Shown here: in pieces, positions 36,096 through 44,799 of the stretch
Position numbering within the stretch: position 1 is the stretch's first letter
Layout: each line of letters starts with the position of its first letter
Assembly (NCBI GenBank): GCA_024642565.1
Contig: JAHEAV010000019.1
Location: forward strand, 1-53,485
From: Erythrobacter sp.
Lineage (GTDB): Bacteria > Pseudomonadota > Alphaproteobacteria > Sphingomonadales > Sphingomonadaceae
Length of the DNA: 53,485 nt
Direction of reading: 5' to 3'
The notes under the pieces: generated by a model
Seen by the model: the letters and a program-made list of their open reading frames with translations, nothing else
Databases searched by the model: none
What the model was told of the DNA's origin: nothing
Made by a program: the position numbers and the translations under genes

Positions 36096-37562
36096 ATGAA
36101 TTTTACTGACCCGTTTCATGACGAGCACGGCGATAGCCTGCACGAAGAATGTGGTGTGTTTGGCGCGATAAACGCAGCCGACGCTTCCGCACTGACTGCG
36201 CTTGGCCTGCATGCGTTGCAACATCGCGGGCAGGAAGCGGCAGGTATTACAAGCTTCAACGGGGAAGAATTCTTTTCCCGGCGGGGCCTTGGCCATGTTG
36301 CGGAAAATTTCTCCTCGAGCGATGCAATCGCCGAAATGCCCGGCTTCATGGCAGCTGGTCATGTCCGCTACTCGACAACGGGCGGCGCGGGACTCCGCAA
36401 CGTCCAGCCGCTTTACGCCGATCTCGCTGCCGGCGGCTTTGCCGTGGCACATAATGGCAATATTTCGAATGCCTTGACCCTGCGCAACGACCTGGTTCGA
36501 CGTGGGGCGATCTTCCAATCCACATCCGACACAGAAGTGATCATCCACCTTGTCGCCACCAGCCGTTATCCAACCATGATCGACCGGTTGGTGGACGCAT
36601 TGCGGATGGTTGAAGGTGCCTACTCGCTGATCGTGATGACACCAGAAGGCATGATTGCCTGCCGCGATCCCTTGGGTATCCGCCCCCTGGTAATGGGCCG
36701 GATTGGTGACAGCATTATCTTTGCCAGCGAAAGCGTTGCCTTTGATGTCATCGGGGCGGAGCTGATCCGTGAAGTTGAACCGGGCGAACTGATTCGCGCA
36801 GATTTCAAAGGCAATGTGGAATCGCTGCATCCCTTTGGTCGTCATGCGCCGCGCCCCTGCATATTCGAACATGTCTATTTCAGCCGGCCTGATTCGATCT
36901 TTGGCGGCAAATCGGTCTATTCAGTCCGCAAGGAAATCGGCGCGCAGCTGGCAATCGAGAGTCCGGCCGATGTCGACCTGGTAATCCCTGTTCCTGACAG
37001 CGGGGTGCCCGCCGCAATCGGCTATGCCCAGCAATCGGGCGTTCCTTTCGAATTGGGCATTATTCGCAGCCACTATGTTGGCAGAACCTTCATCCAACCA
37101 TCGGACGGCGCGCGAAATTCCAGCGTGAAACGCAAACACAACGCCAATCGCGCATTGGTGGAAGGCAAGCGGATCGTACTGATCGACGATTCGATAGTGC
37201 GCGGCACCACCAGCCTCAAGATCGTGGAAATGATGCGCGAAGCTGGTGCGAAAGAAGTTCACTTCCGGGTCGCCAGCCCACCGACAGCGCATAGCTGTTT
37301 CTACGGCGTGGATACTCCGGAACGCTCCAAGCTTCTGGCTGCCAGGATGGAGCTGGAACCGATGCGGGCCTTTATCAAGGCCGATAGCCTCGCCTTTGTC
37401 TCGATTGACGGCCTTTACCGCGCGGTTGGGCAAGAACAACGCAAGGCTGCGTGCCCGCAATTCTGCGATGCCTGTTTCACCGGGGATTACCCGACATCAC
37501 TGTCGGATCTTGCCGCGCGAGAAGCCAAGGACGCCCAACTTTCTTTCGACAAGGTCGCGTAA
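36096..37562 (+). CDS. purF: Amidophosphoribosyltransferase
   Basis: A 488 aa enzyme of de novo purine synthesis that makes 5-phosphoribosylamine from PRPP and glutamine. An 18-residue propeptide (MNFTDPFHDEHGDSLHEE) is removed to expose the nucleophile Cys19 (CGVFGAINA). The glutaminase domain is followed by the phosphoribosyltransferase domain with VLIDDSIVRGTTS. Cysteines near the end (AACPQFCDACFTG) suggest the 4Fe-4S cluster of the B. subtilis-type enzyme. The stop overlaps the next start as TAATG. Confidence 0.96.
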   Translation: MNFTDPFHDEHGDSLHEECGVFGAINAADASALTALGLHALQHRGQEAAGITSFNGEEFFSRRGLGHVAENFSSSDAIAEMPGFMAAGHVRYSTTGGAGLRNVQPLYADLAAGGFAVAHNGNISNALTLRNDLVRRGAIFQSTSDTEVIIHLVATSRYPTMIDRLVDALRMVEGAYSLIVMTPEGMIACRDPLGIRPLVMGRIGDSIIFASESVAFDVIGAELIREVEPGELIRADFKGNVESLHPFGRHAPRPCIFEHVYFSRPDSIFGGKSVYSVRKEIGAQLAIESPADVDLVIPVPDSGVPAAIGYAQQSGVPFELGIIRSHYVGRTFIQPSDGARNSSVKRKHNANRALVEGKRIVLIDDSIVRGTTSLKIVEMMREAGAKEVHFRVASPPTAHSCFYGVDTPERSKLLAARMELEPMRAFIKADSLAFVSIDGLYRAVGQEQRKAACPQFCDACFTGDYPTSLSDLAAREAKDAQLSFDKVA

Positions 37563-38287
37563 TGGCTGACAATGGCAAACCGCTCGAGGGCAAGATTGCG
37601 CTCGTTACCGGCTCGAGTCACGGAATTGGCGCGGCCTGCGCGGTCAAGCTTGCCAAGGCGGGTGCCCATGTTGTGCTTACCGGGCGTGATGTGAAGGCGC
37701 TTGAGGGGATTGAGGACGAGATTCACGCAGAGGGCGGCCAATCCACTATTGCGCCGCTGGACCTGACCGAGAACGATTCCATAGCCCGCCTCGCTTCGGC
37801 AATCGCCAGTCGGTGGGACAGGATCGATATTCTCGTAATTTCGGCCGCTTATTTGCCGACCCTCACACCCGTAACGCAAATTGATCCGAAGCAGTTCAAC
37901 CAGGCAATCACCACCAACCTGCTCGCCACTCAGGCGTTGTTGGCGGCGTTCGATCCCCTGCTCAAGCGCAGCGGGCAAGGCCGTGTGATTGGTATGACCA
38001 GCAGCGTTGGATCGCAGCCACGTGCTTTCTGGGCGGCCTATGGCGCGACAAAGGCTGCCTTCGAATCACTGCTCGACAGTTATGCGCAGGAAGTCGAAAA
38101 AATCGGCGGCGTGCGCGTGGCGATAATGGACCCGGGCGCGACCCGCACCAAAATGCGCGCGAAGGCTTATCCCGGCGAAGATCCGATAAGTGTCAAACCT
38201 CCTGAAATTGTTGGGGAACAGCTGGTTGACCTGCTGGTTAAGGACTTCCCCACCAGCCACCGCGAACGCGTGGTAAAAACTTCTTAA
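37562..38287 (+). CDS. SDR-family NAD(P)-dependent oxidoreductase
   Basis: A short-chain dehydrogenase of 241 aa. The cofactor loop is GSSHGIGAA after IALVTG, and the active site has the YGATK (Y-x3-K) motif following a TSSVGS serine region. It lacks features that would name the substrate. It starts at ATG 37562, sharing one base with the purF stop (TAATG), so it is translated with purF; the frame is open to 37451 but that part lies inside purF. A link to purine synthesis is not known. Confidence 0.9.
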   Translation: MADNGKPLEGKIALVTGSSHGIGAACAVKLAKAGAHVVLTGRDVKALEGIEDEIHAEGGQSTIAPLDLTENDSIARLASAIASRWDRIDILVISAAYLPTLTPVTQIDPKQFNQAITTNLLATQALLAAFDPLLKRSGQGRVIGMTSSVGSQPRAFWAAYGATKAAFESLLDSYAQEVEKIGGVRVAIMDPGATRTKMRAKAYPGEDPISVKPPEIVGEQLVDLLVKDFPTSHRERVVKTS

Positions 38288-38399
38288 GCAAATTTAGCAA
38301 TGGTCTGGAAAGCAGGACCCGTCACCGTGCGCAGAGGATACGCGGGTTTTCTCCGCTAATCCGCAAACAAGCACCTGGTCAGATTGGGGATAAGCACAC

Positions 38400-38750
38400 A
38401 TGATCGCCGTAACGCATCAAAGGTACGAAATCGCCGCGCAGGAAGATCGCTGTGGCGTCCGCACCAAGCTCACCATCCCGGCCCAATTGCGGGCATCGGG
38501 CGGTCGTGCATTCCAAACGGTAGTCAACGATCTCTCTATCTCAGGATTTTCCGCTTCAGCCATCAACCGGATGCATGTTGGTCAACTCTGCTGGATTACC
38601 TTGCCCGGCCTGGAATCGCTCCAAGCCGAAGTGGTTTGGTGGGACAATAGCCAAGTTGGCTGCGCCTTCGCTGAACTGCTTAGCCCAATTGTCCACGACA
38701 ACATCGTGTCACGCTACATGGGCGGCGGAGTTTATCGCACCGTCTGCTGA
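38400..38750 (+). CDS. PilZ-domain protein (c-di-GMP binding)
   Basis: A single PilZ domain of 116 aa. The c-di-GMP motifs are both present: RCGVR (RxxxR, residues 18-22) and DLSISGF (DxSxxG, near 46-52). It probably acts as a small c-di-GMP effector; its partner is unknown. GGGGA precedes ATG 38400 by about 9 nt. It ends 5 nt from the stop of the convergent serine-hydrolase gene. Surface polysaccharide is a common target of such proteins, but no direct link to the EPS locus of this window can be seen. Confidence 0.88.
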   Translation: MIAVTHQRYEIAAQEDRCGVRTKLTIPAQLRASGGRAFQTVVNDLSISGFSASAINRMHVGQLCWITLPGLESLQAEVVWWDNSQVGCAFAELLSPIVHDNIVSRYMGGGVYRTVC

Positions 38751-38755
38751 AAGGC

Positions 38756-39958
38756 CTACCGAGGTGAACCGGCCGTAGCTCGGTCAACCGCCGCCTGCAC
38801 AGAGCGATAAAATGCCTCACGCTCTGCGCCGACCCCTTGCGGATCAGTCGCCGTCGGCCAGTCACTGTTGGAAGCGATGACCAATTTACGAGCCGGGTCG
38901 ATGAAAATACCTTGGCCGAAAATGCCCTGCGCAGCGAAACTGCCATCATCATTGGTCCACCATTGAAACCCGTAACCACGGCCAGTCACGCCGATATCGG
39001 CCTGCTTGGTGGTCGCCATGGCAAGCCAATCATCGCCGACAATTTTTGTCCCGCCGGCAACAGCTCCGCCCAGAATGAACAGACCGAAACGCGCGAAGTC
39101 GCGGGTCGACGCCTGGACGCAGCAACCGCTGATTTCGTGCCCGCTCGATCCCAGAAGCCAGGTCGCATCCTGTTCCATCCCAAAGGGAGCCCAGACCTTC
39201 TCTGACAGATATTCACCCAGATCCTTGCCCGTCGCCTCGCTGACGAGGACGCCGATCAGATTGGTCTCTCCCGTTTTGTAAACCCACTTGGTGCCCGCAG
39301 GCGCTTCGCGCGGGAGAGTTTTCATATAGGCAACCGTGATATCTTCGCCGGGCTGCGCCTTGTAATCGTTAAACTTGGCAACATCGGATGCAGGATCGGT
39401 GTAATCCTCGTTCCACTTGACTCCCGAAGTCATGGTCAGAAGCTGCCGCACGGTTACATCGTCATAAGCGGAACCCTTCAGGCCCTTGATGTAAACCGTC
39501 ACCTTATCGTCAAGGCTCTTGATATAGCCATCTTTTACGGCCGCTCCGACCATAGTCGAAGTCAGGCTTTTGGCGACAGAGAAGCTTGTCCATTTGCCTT
39601 CCGCCCCAAAGCCGAGGCCGTATTTCTCCAGCGCAATCTTGCCATCCTGCACAATCACCAGCCCGGCCGTGCGCTGGTGTTTCATGTAGGCGTCAACATC
39701 CATTTCGATTGGCAGGGGCGCACCTGCAGGTAACGGATAGACGGTATCTCCAGCCTCTATCACCCGCGCCTGGGCCAGCAGCGGAATAGCATCAAGCGCA
39801 CGAAAAGCGGCATCGCGCTGCTCGACAGACCAGAACAAGACATTGCGATCGGTCGGCATGGTTGCGATCAGATTGCGTTGATCCTGATCGAGCGTGAACC
39901 AACCAACCGCCCCTGCGCCCAGCAACAGCACCAGAATTCCGAGAATCCATTTCTTCAT
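38756..39958 (-). CDS. Serine hydrolase, class C beta-lactamase-like family
   Basis: A protein of 400 aa with one N-terminal membrane anchor or uncleaved signal (WILGILVLLLGAGAVGWFTL). It has the beta-lactamase/transpeptidase fold: SxxK in SFSVAKSLTS, the second-motif Tyr in KWVYKTGETN, and a late GYGFQWWTN region. Relatives include 6-aminohexanoate-dimer hydrolase and EstB-type esterases, so it more likely hydrolyses an ester or amide than a beta-lactam. GGGGAGGGG lies upstream of ATG 39958. It precedes the CFA synthase gene convergently ordered on the same strand (22 nt gap). Confidence 0.88.
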   Translation of the reverse strand: MKKWILGILVLLLGAGAVGWFTLDQDQRNLIATMPTDRNVLFWSVEQRDAAFRALDAIPLLAQARVIEAGDTVYPLPAGAPLPIEMDVDAYMKHQRTAGLVIVQDGKIALEKYGLGFGAEGKWTSFSVAKSLTSTMVGAAVKDGYIKSLDDKVTVYIKGLKGSAYDDVTVRQLLTMTSGVKWNEDYTDPASDVAKFNDYKAQPGEDITVAYMKTLPREAPAGTKWVYKTGETNLIGVLVSEATGKDLGEYLSEKVWAPFGMEQDATWLLGSSGHEISGCCVQASTRDFARFGLFILGGAVAGGTKIVGDDWLAMATTKQADIGVTGRGYGFQWWTNDDGSFAAQGIFGQGIFIDPARKLVIASNSDWPTATDPQGVGAEREAFYRSVQAAVDRATAGSPR

Positions 39959-39980
39959 TGCAAGCCCCTCCCCAGGGTCG

Positions 39981-41225
39981 TCATTCAGCTTGTTTAATCA
40001 GAGTTACCTGATGCACATCAATTTCACCGCCGCGAAAGCCCCCTTCGCAATACATCAGGTAATAACGCCACAAGCGGACAAAACGCGCATCGAAACCGGC
40101 AGGCAGGTGCCCCTCTTGCGCTGCCTTGTCGAAACGGTCGCGCCAGATCTTCAGCGTTTCTGCATAATCCTGCCCGAAATCCTGCTGGTCCTCCCAGGCA
40201 AGCCCGCGTTCTGCAGCCAGCTTCTGGAACTCGCTGGTACGAATCAACAACCCACCCGGAAAAATATAGGCCTGGATGAAATCGGCGCTTCGCGCGTAAT
40301 CATCGAACATCCAATCCGCCATGGAGATATATTGTATTGCCGCCCTCCCGCCCGGCTTCAAATTGCGCGCGATGCAGTCAAAATAGCTCGGCCAATACTC
40401 ACGGCCCACGGCCTCGACCATTTCCACGCTGACGATGGCGTCGAATTGCTCGGCCACGTCGCGGTAATCCTGCTTGCGGAAATCGATAGCCGGGTCATGC
40501 CGCCGGCGCGCCCATTCGAGTTGCGCTTCCGAAAGGCTGATTGCTGTTACTTTTGATCCGCAACTGGCCAGATAATCCGCCAGACCGCCCCAACCGCAGC
40601 CGACTTCCAGAACGGTTTCAGGATTCCCCAACCGGCCCCCCAGCTGCGCCCATTTGCGCCGCTGACCTTGTTCCAGATTATCGCCCTCAGCAAAAATCGC
40701 CGAAGAATAACTCATCGTCGGGTCAAGCCAGGCGGCATAAAAGTCATTGCCGAGGTCATAATGCGCTTCGATATTGCGCTGCGCGCCGCTGGCCGAATTT
40801 CGGTTAAGCCAATGGGCAATACGCGCCATCCAGCGAAACGGCCCCTTGGCGCGGCCAATGTTACCTAAAGAGCGCGCATTGACATTGAACAAGGCAAATA
40901 CGGGCACCAGATCCGGGCTATCCCATTCGCCCGCTTCCCATGCCTGATACCAACCGATCGAACCATTGGTGGCCAGGCGCAACAATCCGCGCCAGTCGTG
41001 CAAATGGACTTCAGCTTCGAAACCGGGTTTGCGCCCACCAAGCAAACGCGTGGTGCCATCGGGCAAGCGCCCTCGGATCGAGCCCAGTTCCAACCCCTGG
41101 TCCACGGCATCAAGAATTCGGTGGAATTGCGGCGCAATCAGTTTGGCGAGCAAGCCCGGTCTGCGTTCGAACCGCGCTGCCCCTGCAAGAAGGGTCTTTC
41201 CCCTGCCAAAAGCCTCGCTCCCCAT
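39981..41225 (-). CDS. cfa: Cyclopropane-fatty-acyl-phospholipid synthase family protein
   Basis: A SAM-dependent methyltransferase of 414 aa. The SAM loop is VLEVGCGWGGLADYLA, the family motif GWYQAWEAGEWDSPDL is near residue 80, and FPGGLL with a C-terminal FVRLWRYYLMYCEGGF segment is typical of CFA synthases. It methylenates membrane unsaturated acyl chains. I start it at ATG 41225 (MGSEAFGRGK); the longer frame to 41438 runs over a hairpin and into the photolyase gene and has no protein character. It follows the photolyase gene, as in light/singlet-oxygen response clusters of other alphaproteobacteria. Confidence 0.9.
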   Translation of the reverse strand: MGSEAFGRGKTLLAGAARFERRPGLLAKLIAPQFHRILDAVDQGLELGSIRGRLPDGTTRLLGGRKPGFEAEVHLHDWRGLLRLATNGSIGWYQAWEAGEWDSPDLVPVFALFNVNARSLGNIGRAKGPFRWMARIAHWLNRNSASGAQRNIEAHYDLGNDFYAAWLDPTMSYSSAIFAEGDNLEQGQRRKWAQLGGRLGNPETVLEVGCGWGGLADYLASCGSKVTAISLSEAQLEWARRRHDPAIDFRKQDYRDVAEQFDAIVSVEMVEAVGREYWPSYFDCIARNLKPGGRAAIQYISMADWMFDDYARSADFIQAYIFPGGLLIRTSEFQKLAAERGLAWEDQQDFGQDYAETLKIWRDRFDKAAQEGHLPAGFDARFVRLWRYYLMYCEGGFRGGEIDVHQVTLIKQAE

Positions 41226-41262
41226 AATGGGCGATATGGCGCGGCACTTTGGCGAGGGCAAG

Positions 41263-41285
41263 TACCCAACTGGCGCGATTGGGTA
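41263..41285. repeat. Hairpin between photolyase and CFA synthase genes
   Basis: TACCCAA - 9 nt - TTGGGTA has perfect 7-nt arms and sits 4 nt after the photolyase stop. No T-run follows, so it is not a classical terminator. It may stabilise or differentially process the mRNA between the two genes. Confidence 0.45.
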
Positions 41286-41289
41286 AGTA

Positions 41290-42678
41290 TCAGATTTTAA
41301 GCATCCTGTAGGCCGCCAATGCGCGCTCACGCGCCTGCCTGTGACCGATAATCTTGGCGGGGTAGCTCGGCGGCCGGCATCCATGCTCTTCCGGATCATG
41401 GATATAAGGTTCGCCCAGTTCAGCCAGTTCCGGAACATATTGCCGGATGTAGTCTGCCGAACAAAATTTTTCCGACTGGCTGAGAGGCGCCATTATTCGC
41501 ACAAACATGTTGGAATCCACACCCGTCCCTGCGCTCCATTGCCAATTCACCCCGTTACTGGCGTAGTCGGCATCGACCAGTGTATCCCAGAACCAGCGTT
41601 CGCCATGCCGCCAGTCGATCAGCAGATGTTTGATTAGAAAGCTGGCGGTGATCATCCTGACCCGGTTGTGCATCCAACCGGTCTGCCACAACTGCCGCAT
41701 CCCGGCATCGACGATCGGGTACCCTGTCCGCCCATTTTGCCACGCTTTCAAATCCGCCGCAGCCGCAGCGTCCTGGTCCGGATCGCGCCATAATTCGGCA
41801 CCATAGCCATCACGGTAATTCTTCACCGGATAATCCGGCGCTTCGCAAATCACATTGGCCGCATAATCGCGCCAGATCAGTTCCTTGGCATAGGTTTGCC
41901 AACCGCTGTTCCGGTGATGTTTAAGAGCATGCCACACCTGCGCGGGCGAAATTTCACCGAAATGCAGATGCGGAGAAAGGCGGCTGGAGCCATCGCGCGA
42001 AGGTAAGTTTCGGGCCTCGTCGTAATCGGCGACATGGTCTTCCCATTCCGACAATCGCTCATGCGCAGCCGCTTCCCCGACTTGCCAGAAATCTTGCAAG
42101 CCGCCGGCCCAATCCGGACTATCGGGTAGAAGGCCCCAAGCCTCCAAGACATCGCTTACCGGCCATGTCATCGGGTGCGAAATAATCTCTGGCACGGGTA
42201 TTATGTCGCGCGGCGGCATCTGTTCCAGAGTAGCTTTGGAAAAGGGCGTGTAGATTTTATACGGTGTGCCGGATCCGGTTACCACCGCACCGGGGGGCAG
42301 CAGATAATTGCCGTCATGAAGCCGCAGGTCGAGCTGCTTCGCCAGCGCGCCCTGCGCTTTGCGCCACCACGGTTCGTAATGGCGGATGGCATGGACCGGC
42401 GCACCGCCAAGTTCCCTGGAAAGCTTGGTCAGCTCACAGACCGCATCCCCGCGCCGCAGGATCAGGCGCGAATTGCGCTTGCCGAGTTCACGCGCCAGTA
42501 CCGCCAGCGAATGGTGCAGCCACCAACGCGATGCACCGCCATAGGCATGGTGTCCCGCGGCATCATCATCAAGCACATAGACCGGCACTACCGGCCCCAA
42601 TTGCGCTGCGGCATGAAGGGCGGGCTGATCCGCAAGGCGCAAATCGCGCCGAAGCCAGAGAATTTGAGGTGTGGTCAT
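41290..42678 (-). CDS. phr: Deoxyribodipyrimidine photolyase
   Basis: A class I CPD photolyase of 462 aa. The N-terminal antenna domain (LWLRRDLRLADQPAL, VVPVYVLDD) is followed by the FAD-binding helical domain with SRLSPHLHFGEISPAQVW, WRDYAANVICEAPDYP, YPIVDAGMRQLWQTGWMHNRVRM and QWSAGTGVDSN. It repairs UV-induced pyrimidine dimers using light. I prefer ATG 42678 (MTTPQILW); an ATG at 42690 is in frame. It may be co-expressed with CFA synthase downstream. A short CAGCC-AAAA-GGCTG inverted repeat lies upstream at 42707-42720. Confidence 0.93.
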   Translation of the reverse strand: MTTPQILWLRRDLRLADQPALHAAAQLGPVVPVYVLDDDAAGHHAYGGASRWWLHHSLAVLARELGKRNSRLILRRGDAVCELTKLSRELGGAPVHAIRHYEPWWRKAQGALAKQLDLRLHDGNYLLPPGAVVTGSGTPYKIYTPFSKATLEQMPPRDIIPVPEIISHPMTWPVSDVLEAWGLLPDSPDWAGGLQDFWQVGEAAAHERLSEWEDHVADYDEARNLPSRDGSSRLSPHLHFGEISPAQVWHALKHHRNSGWQTYAKELIWRDYAANVICEAPDYPVKNYRDGYGAELWRDPDQDAAAAADLKAWQNGRTGYPIVDAGMRQLWQTGWMHNRVRMITASFLIKHLLIDWRHGERWFWDTLVDADYASNGVNWQWSAGTGVDSNMFVRIMAPLSQSEKFCSADYIRQYVPELAELGEPYIHDPEEHGCRPPSYPAKIIGHRQARERALAAYRMLKI

Positions 42679-42798
42679 CCCAAAACCCATTCCGATTGTT
42701 CCGCTCCAGCCAAAAGGCTGACCGTATGATTTTGTCCGTCGCTACAGCGAGCAGTATCCTGGCAAGCTCTGGACAACGGCATTTCATTTCCAAAGCCG

Positions 42799-43749
42799 CT
42801 AGTCTGCCGGAAGTTCCTGACATTTCACATCCTGCATCACTACTTCGAACCGATTCCTTACCCGAGGGTCATAGAATCGCGCATCGCGCAGGATGACCGA
42901 TCCATCGGGTGCGCGTTCGGCAAAAGGTGCGCGGGACCAGAAAAGGAAAGCGCCGGATTGGGAGGTCCGATCCGCTGGGCGCATGGGCAAGGCGCATTGT
43001 TGTACCTTCGGATAGTGATAACCATAGCCACGATCCGGACCGTCCCAACCCGTCGATGACCATGCCCCGTTGGCCTGCTGAATGATAACTTCCCGCCGCC
43101 AGAAAGCGATAGGGACCGGTGCTGCGATGGCCCGCATGGGATAGGGTTCTGCCATGGTGCCTCCCGTGTTGGTAGCCATCCAGCTTATGCCGCCATTGAT
43201 CGCGATATAGGCGGCACTGGTGATCAGGGCGATTCGGGCCGGAGCTCTCCAATCGCCGCCGCGCTTCTCCCGCCGCAGTGAAAACCATGTGGCAAGACCC
43301 ATCAGCGCCCACAGCCAGACATCGATGATGAACAGTGTATCGCCGTAAAACCACCGGCTGGAAAACGGCTCCAGCAAGCGGATGCCATAGACATTGAGCC
43401 AGTCCAGTGCCGGATGAGTCAGGCACGCGATAAAGCTTAGGATGAACAGCCATTTGAAGCTTATGGGAAGCCGCCCCTCGGGCCTTTTACCACGCCTCGT
43501 CTGCCAGCGGTCAAGGCCGTAGAGCAGCCAAGCCAAAATCAGCGGCAGAACCACCCAGGCAATCGGCCCATGCGTAATCCCGCGCCGGAAGCCGAGATGC
43601 TCCACCCCGTCCAGCCACAGAAAACACGCTGCATCCAAATCGGGCAAATTCGCGCCGATTATCAGCGCGGGCATGGCCAGCCCTGTCTTGCGCTTTAGTC
43701 CCGCCTGACCAAGCAGCGCGCCGGTCAGGGAATGGGTTAGATTATCCAC
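42799..43749 (-). CDS. YdjM-like membrane-bound metal-dependent hydrolase
   Basis: An inner-membrane protein of 316 aa of the YdjM/YbcI family (PF04307). The metal-binding beginning is MDNLTHSLTGALLG, then ANLPDLDAACF and FRRGITHGP, the His/Asp pattern of the family. Five or so membrane helices span residues 60-200, followed by a soluble C-terminal domain. The family is annotated as metal-dependent hydrolase, but the substrate is unknown; some members respond to DNA damage. It starts 12 nt after korB, so it probably belongs to the korA-korB transcript. Confidence 0.88.
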   Translation of the reverse strand: MDNLTHSLTGALLGQAGLKRKTGLAMPALIIGANLPDLDAACFLWLDGVEHLGFRRGITHGPIAWVVLPLILAWLLYGLDRWQTRRGKRPEGRLPISFKWLFILSFIACLTHPALDWLNVYGIRLLEPFSSRWFYGDTLFIIDVWLWALMGLATWFSLRREKRGGDWRAPARIALITSAAYIAINGGISWMATNTGGTMAEPYPMRAIAAPVPIAFWRREVIIQQANGAWSSTGWDGPDRGYGYHYPKVQQCALPMRPADRTSQSGAFLFWSRAPFAERAPDGSVILRDARFYDPRVRNRFEVVMQDVKCQELPAD

Positions 43750-43761
43750 GCCGGATCTTGG

Positions 43762-44799
43762 TCAATCGGTGGGATGCCCTTCTTGCGCCTCAACCGTCCA
43801 CGTCTGCCCCTTGGCCAGCAATTTCGCCAGATTGGCGTCCTTGCCCGCGGAGGACTTCGCGCGTTCCTCTATTACCGCGGCTTCGAACGTTGGGCGCGGA
43901 TCGTCATAGAGTACGCCCAGTGCCATCGGGAACGGGCCAAACGGCAGTTCCACCAGCATATGCGCGATACTGCGATTGGTGACGTCGTGCACCAGCACGC
44001 CAGCGGCCTGCCAATCGCCCTCTGCCACATCGACCACTTTCAGCGCCAAGGAATCGACATCCAGTGCAATGCCTTTGGTGCCGCCAGCAAACAGCATTGG
44101 CTCGCCGTTTTCGAGCCACAACTGCCGGTCATCTGCCCCCTTGGGAGCAGCGAAATCGTTGAACACGTCTTTGTTATAGACGATGCAGTTCTGGAAAATC
44201 TCGATGAAAGCGGCGCCCTGATGGGCATGAGCGGCGATCAGCACTTCGGGCAGTTTCTTCGACACATCGAACCCGCGCGCCACAAACCGGGCACCCGATC
44301 CCAATGCAAAGGCACAAGGCCGCGCGGGGTGATCATAACTGCCCAGCGGAGTGGAGGGGGATTTGGTACCTTCGCGACTGGTCGGTGATGCCTGCCCCTT
44401 GGTCAGCCCGTAAATCTCGTTGTTGAACAGCATGATCTGCATGTTCACGTTGCGGCGCAGCACATGCATCATGTGATTACCGCCGATGGAAAGCCCGTCG
44501 CCGTCACCTGTCACCAACCAGATATCGAGGTCGGGATTGGCCAATTTGACGCCCGTCGCCACAGCCGGCGCACGCCCATGGATAGTGTGGAAGCCATAGG
44601 TTTCCATGTAATAGGGGAACCGGCTTGAGCAGCCGATACCCGATATGAACACGGTGTTGGACGGGTCAGAGCCAAGCTGCGGCAAGGTGCGCTGCACGGC
44701 CTTCAGAATCGCATAGTCCCCGCAACCTGGGCACCAGCGGACTTCCTGATCGGTTTCCCAATCCTTGAGCGTGGTTTCGAACTTTACAGGGGCGTTCAT
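43762..44799 (-). CDS. korB: 2-oxoglutarate:ferredoxin oxidoreductase subunit beta
   Basis: The thiamine-diphosphate-binding subunit, 345 aa. It has the CPGCGDYAILKA cluster-type motif near residue 22 and the ThDP/Mg loop GDGDGLSIGGNH, followed by NNEIYGLTKGQASPTS. With korA it oxidatively decarboxylates a 2-oxoacid, most likely 2-oxoglutarate, to the acyl-CoA and passes electrons to ferredoxin. It overlaps korA by 4 nt (ATGA). The same family includes pyruvate and other 2-oxoacid enzymes, so the substrate is inferred. Confidence 0.9.
   Translation of the reverse strand: MNAPVKFETTLKDWETDQEVRWCPGCGDYAILKAVQRTLPQLGSDPSNTVFISGIGCSSRFPYYMETYGFHTIHGRAPAVATGVKLANPDLDIWLVTGDGDGLSIGGNHMMHVLRRNVNMQIMLFNNEIYGLTKGQASPTSREGTKSPSTPLGSYDHPARPCAFALGSGARFVARGFDVSKKLPEVLIAAHAHQGAAFIEIFQNCIVYNKDVFNDFAAPKGADDRQLWLENGEPMLFAGGTKGIALDVDSLALKVVDVAEGDWQAAGVLVHDVTNRSIAHMLVELPFGPFPMALGVLYDDPRPTFEAAVIEERAKSSAGKDANLAKLLAKGQTWTVEAQEGHPTD

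Noticed and set aside
36015-36872. A 285-codon minus-strand frame over purF
   Set aside because: purF on the plus strand has the full catalytic motifs and propeptide; the minus frame has none.
38288-38399. GACCCG ... CGGGTTTTCT as a terminator after the SDR gene
   Set aside because: The arms are only 5 nt with a loop of about 20 nt, so a stable hairpin is unlikely.
42679-42798. Search for a general-stress (GGAAC-N16/17-CGTT) or RpoE-type promoter upstream of photolyase
   Set aside because: GGAA-like and CGTT-like fragments occur but at the wrong distance; not reported as a feature.
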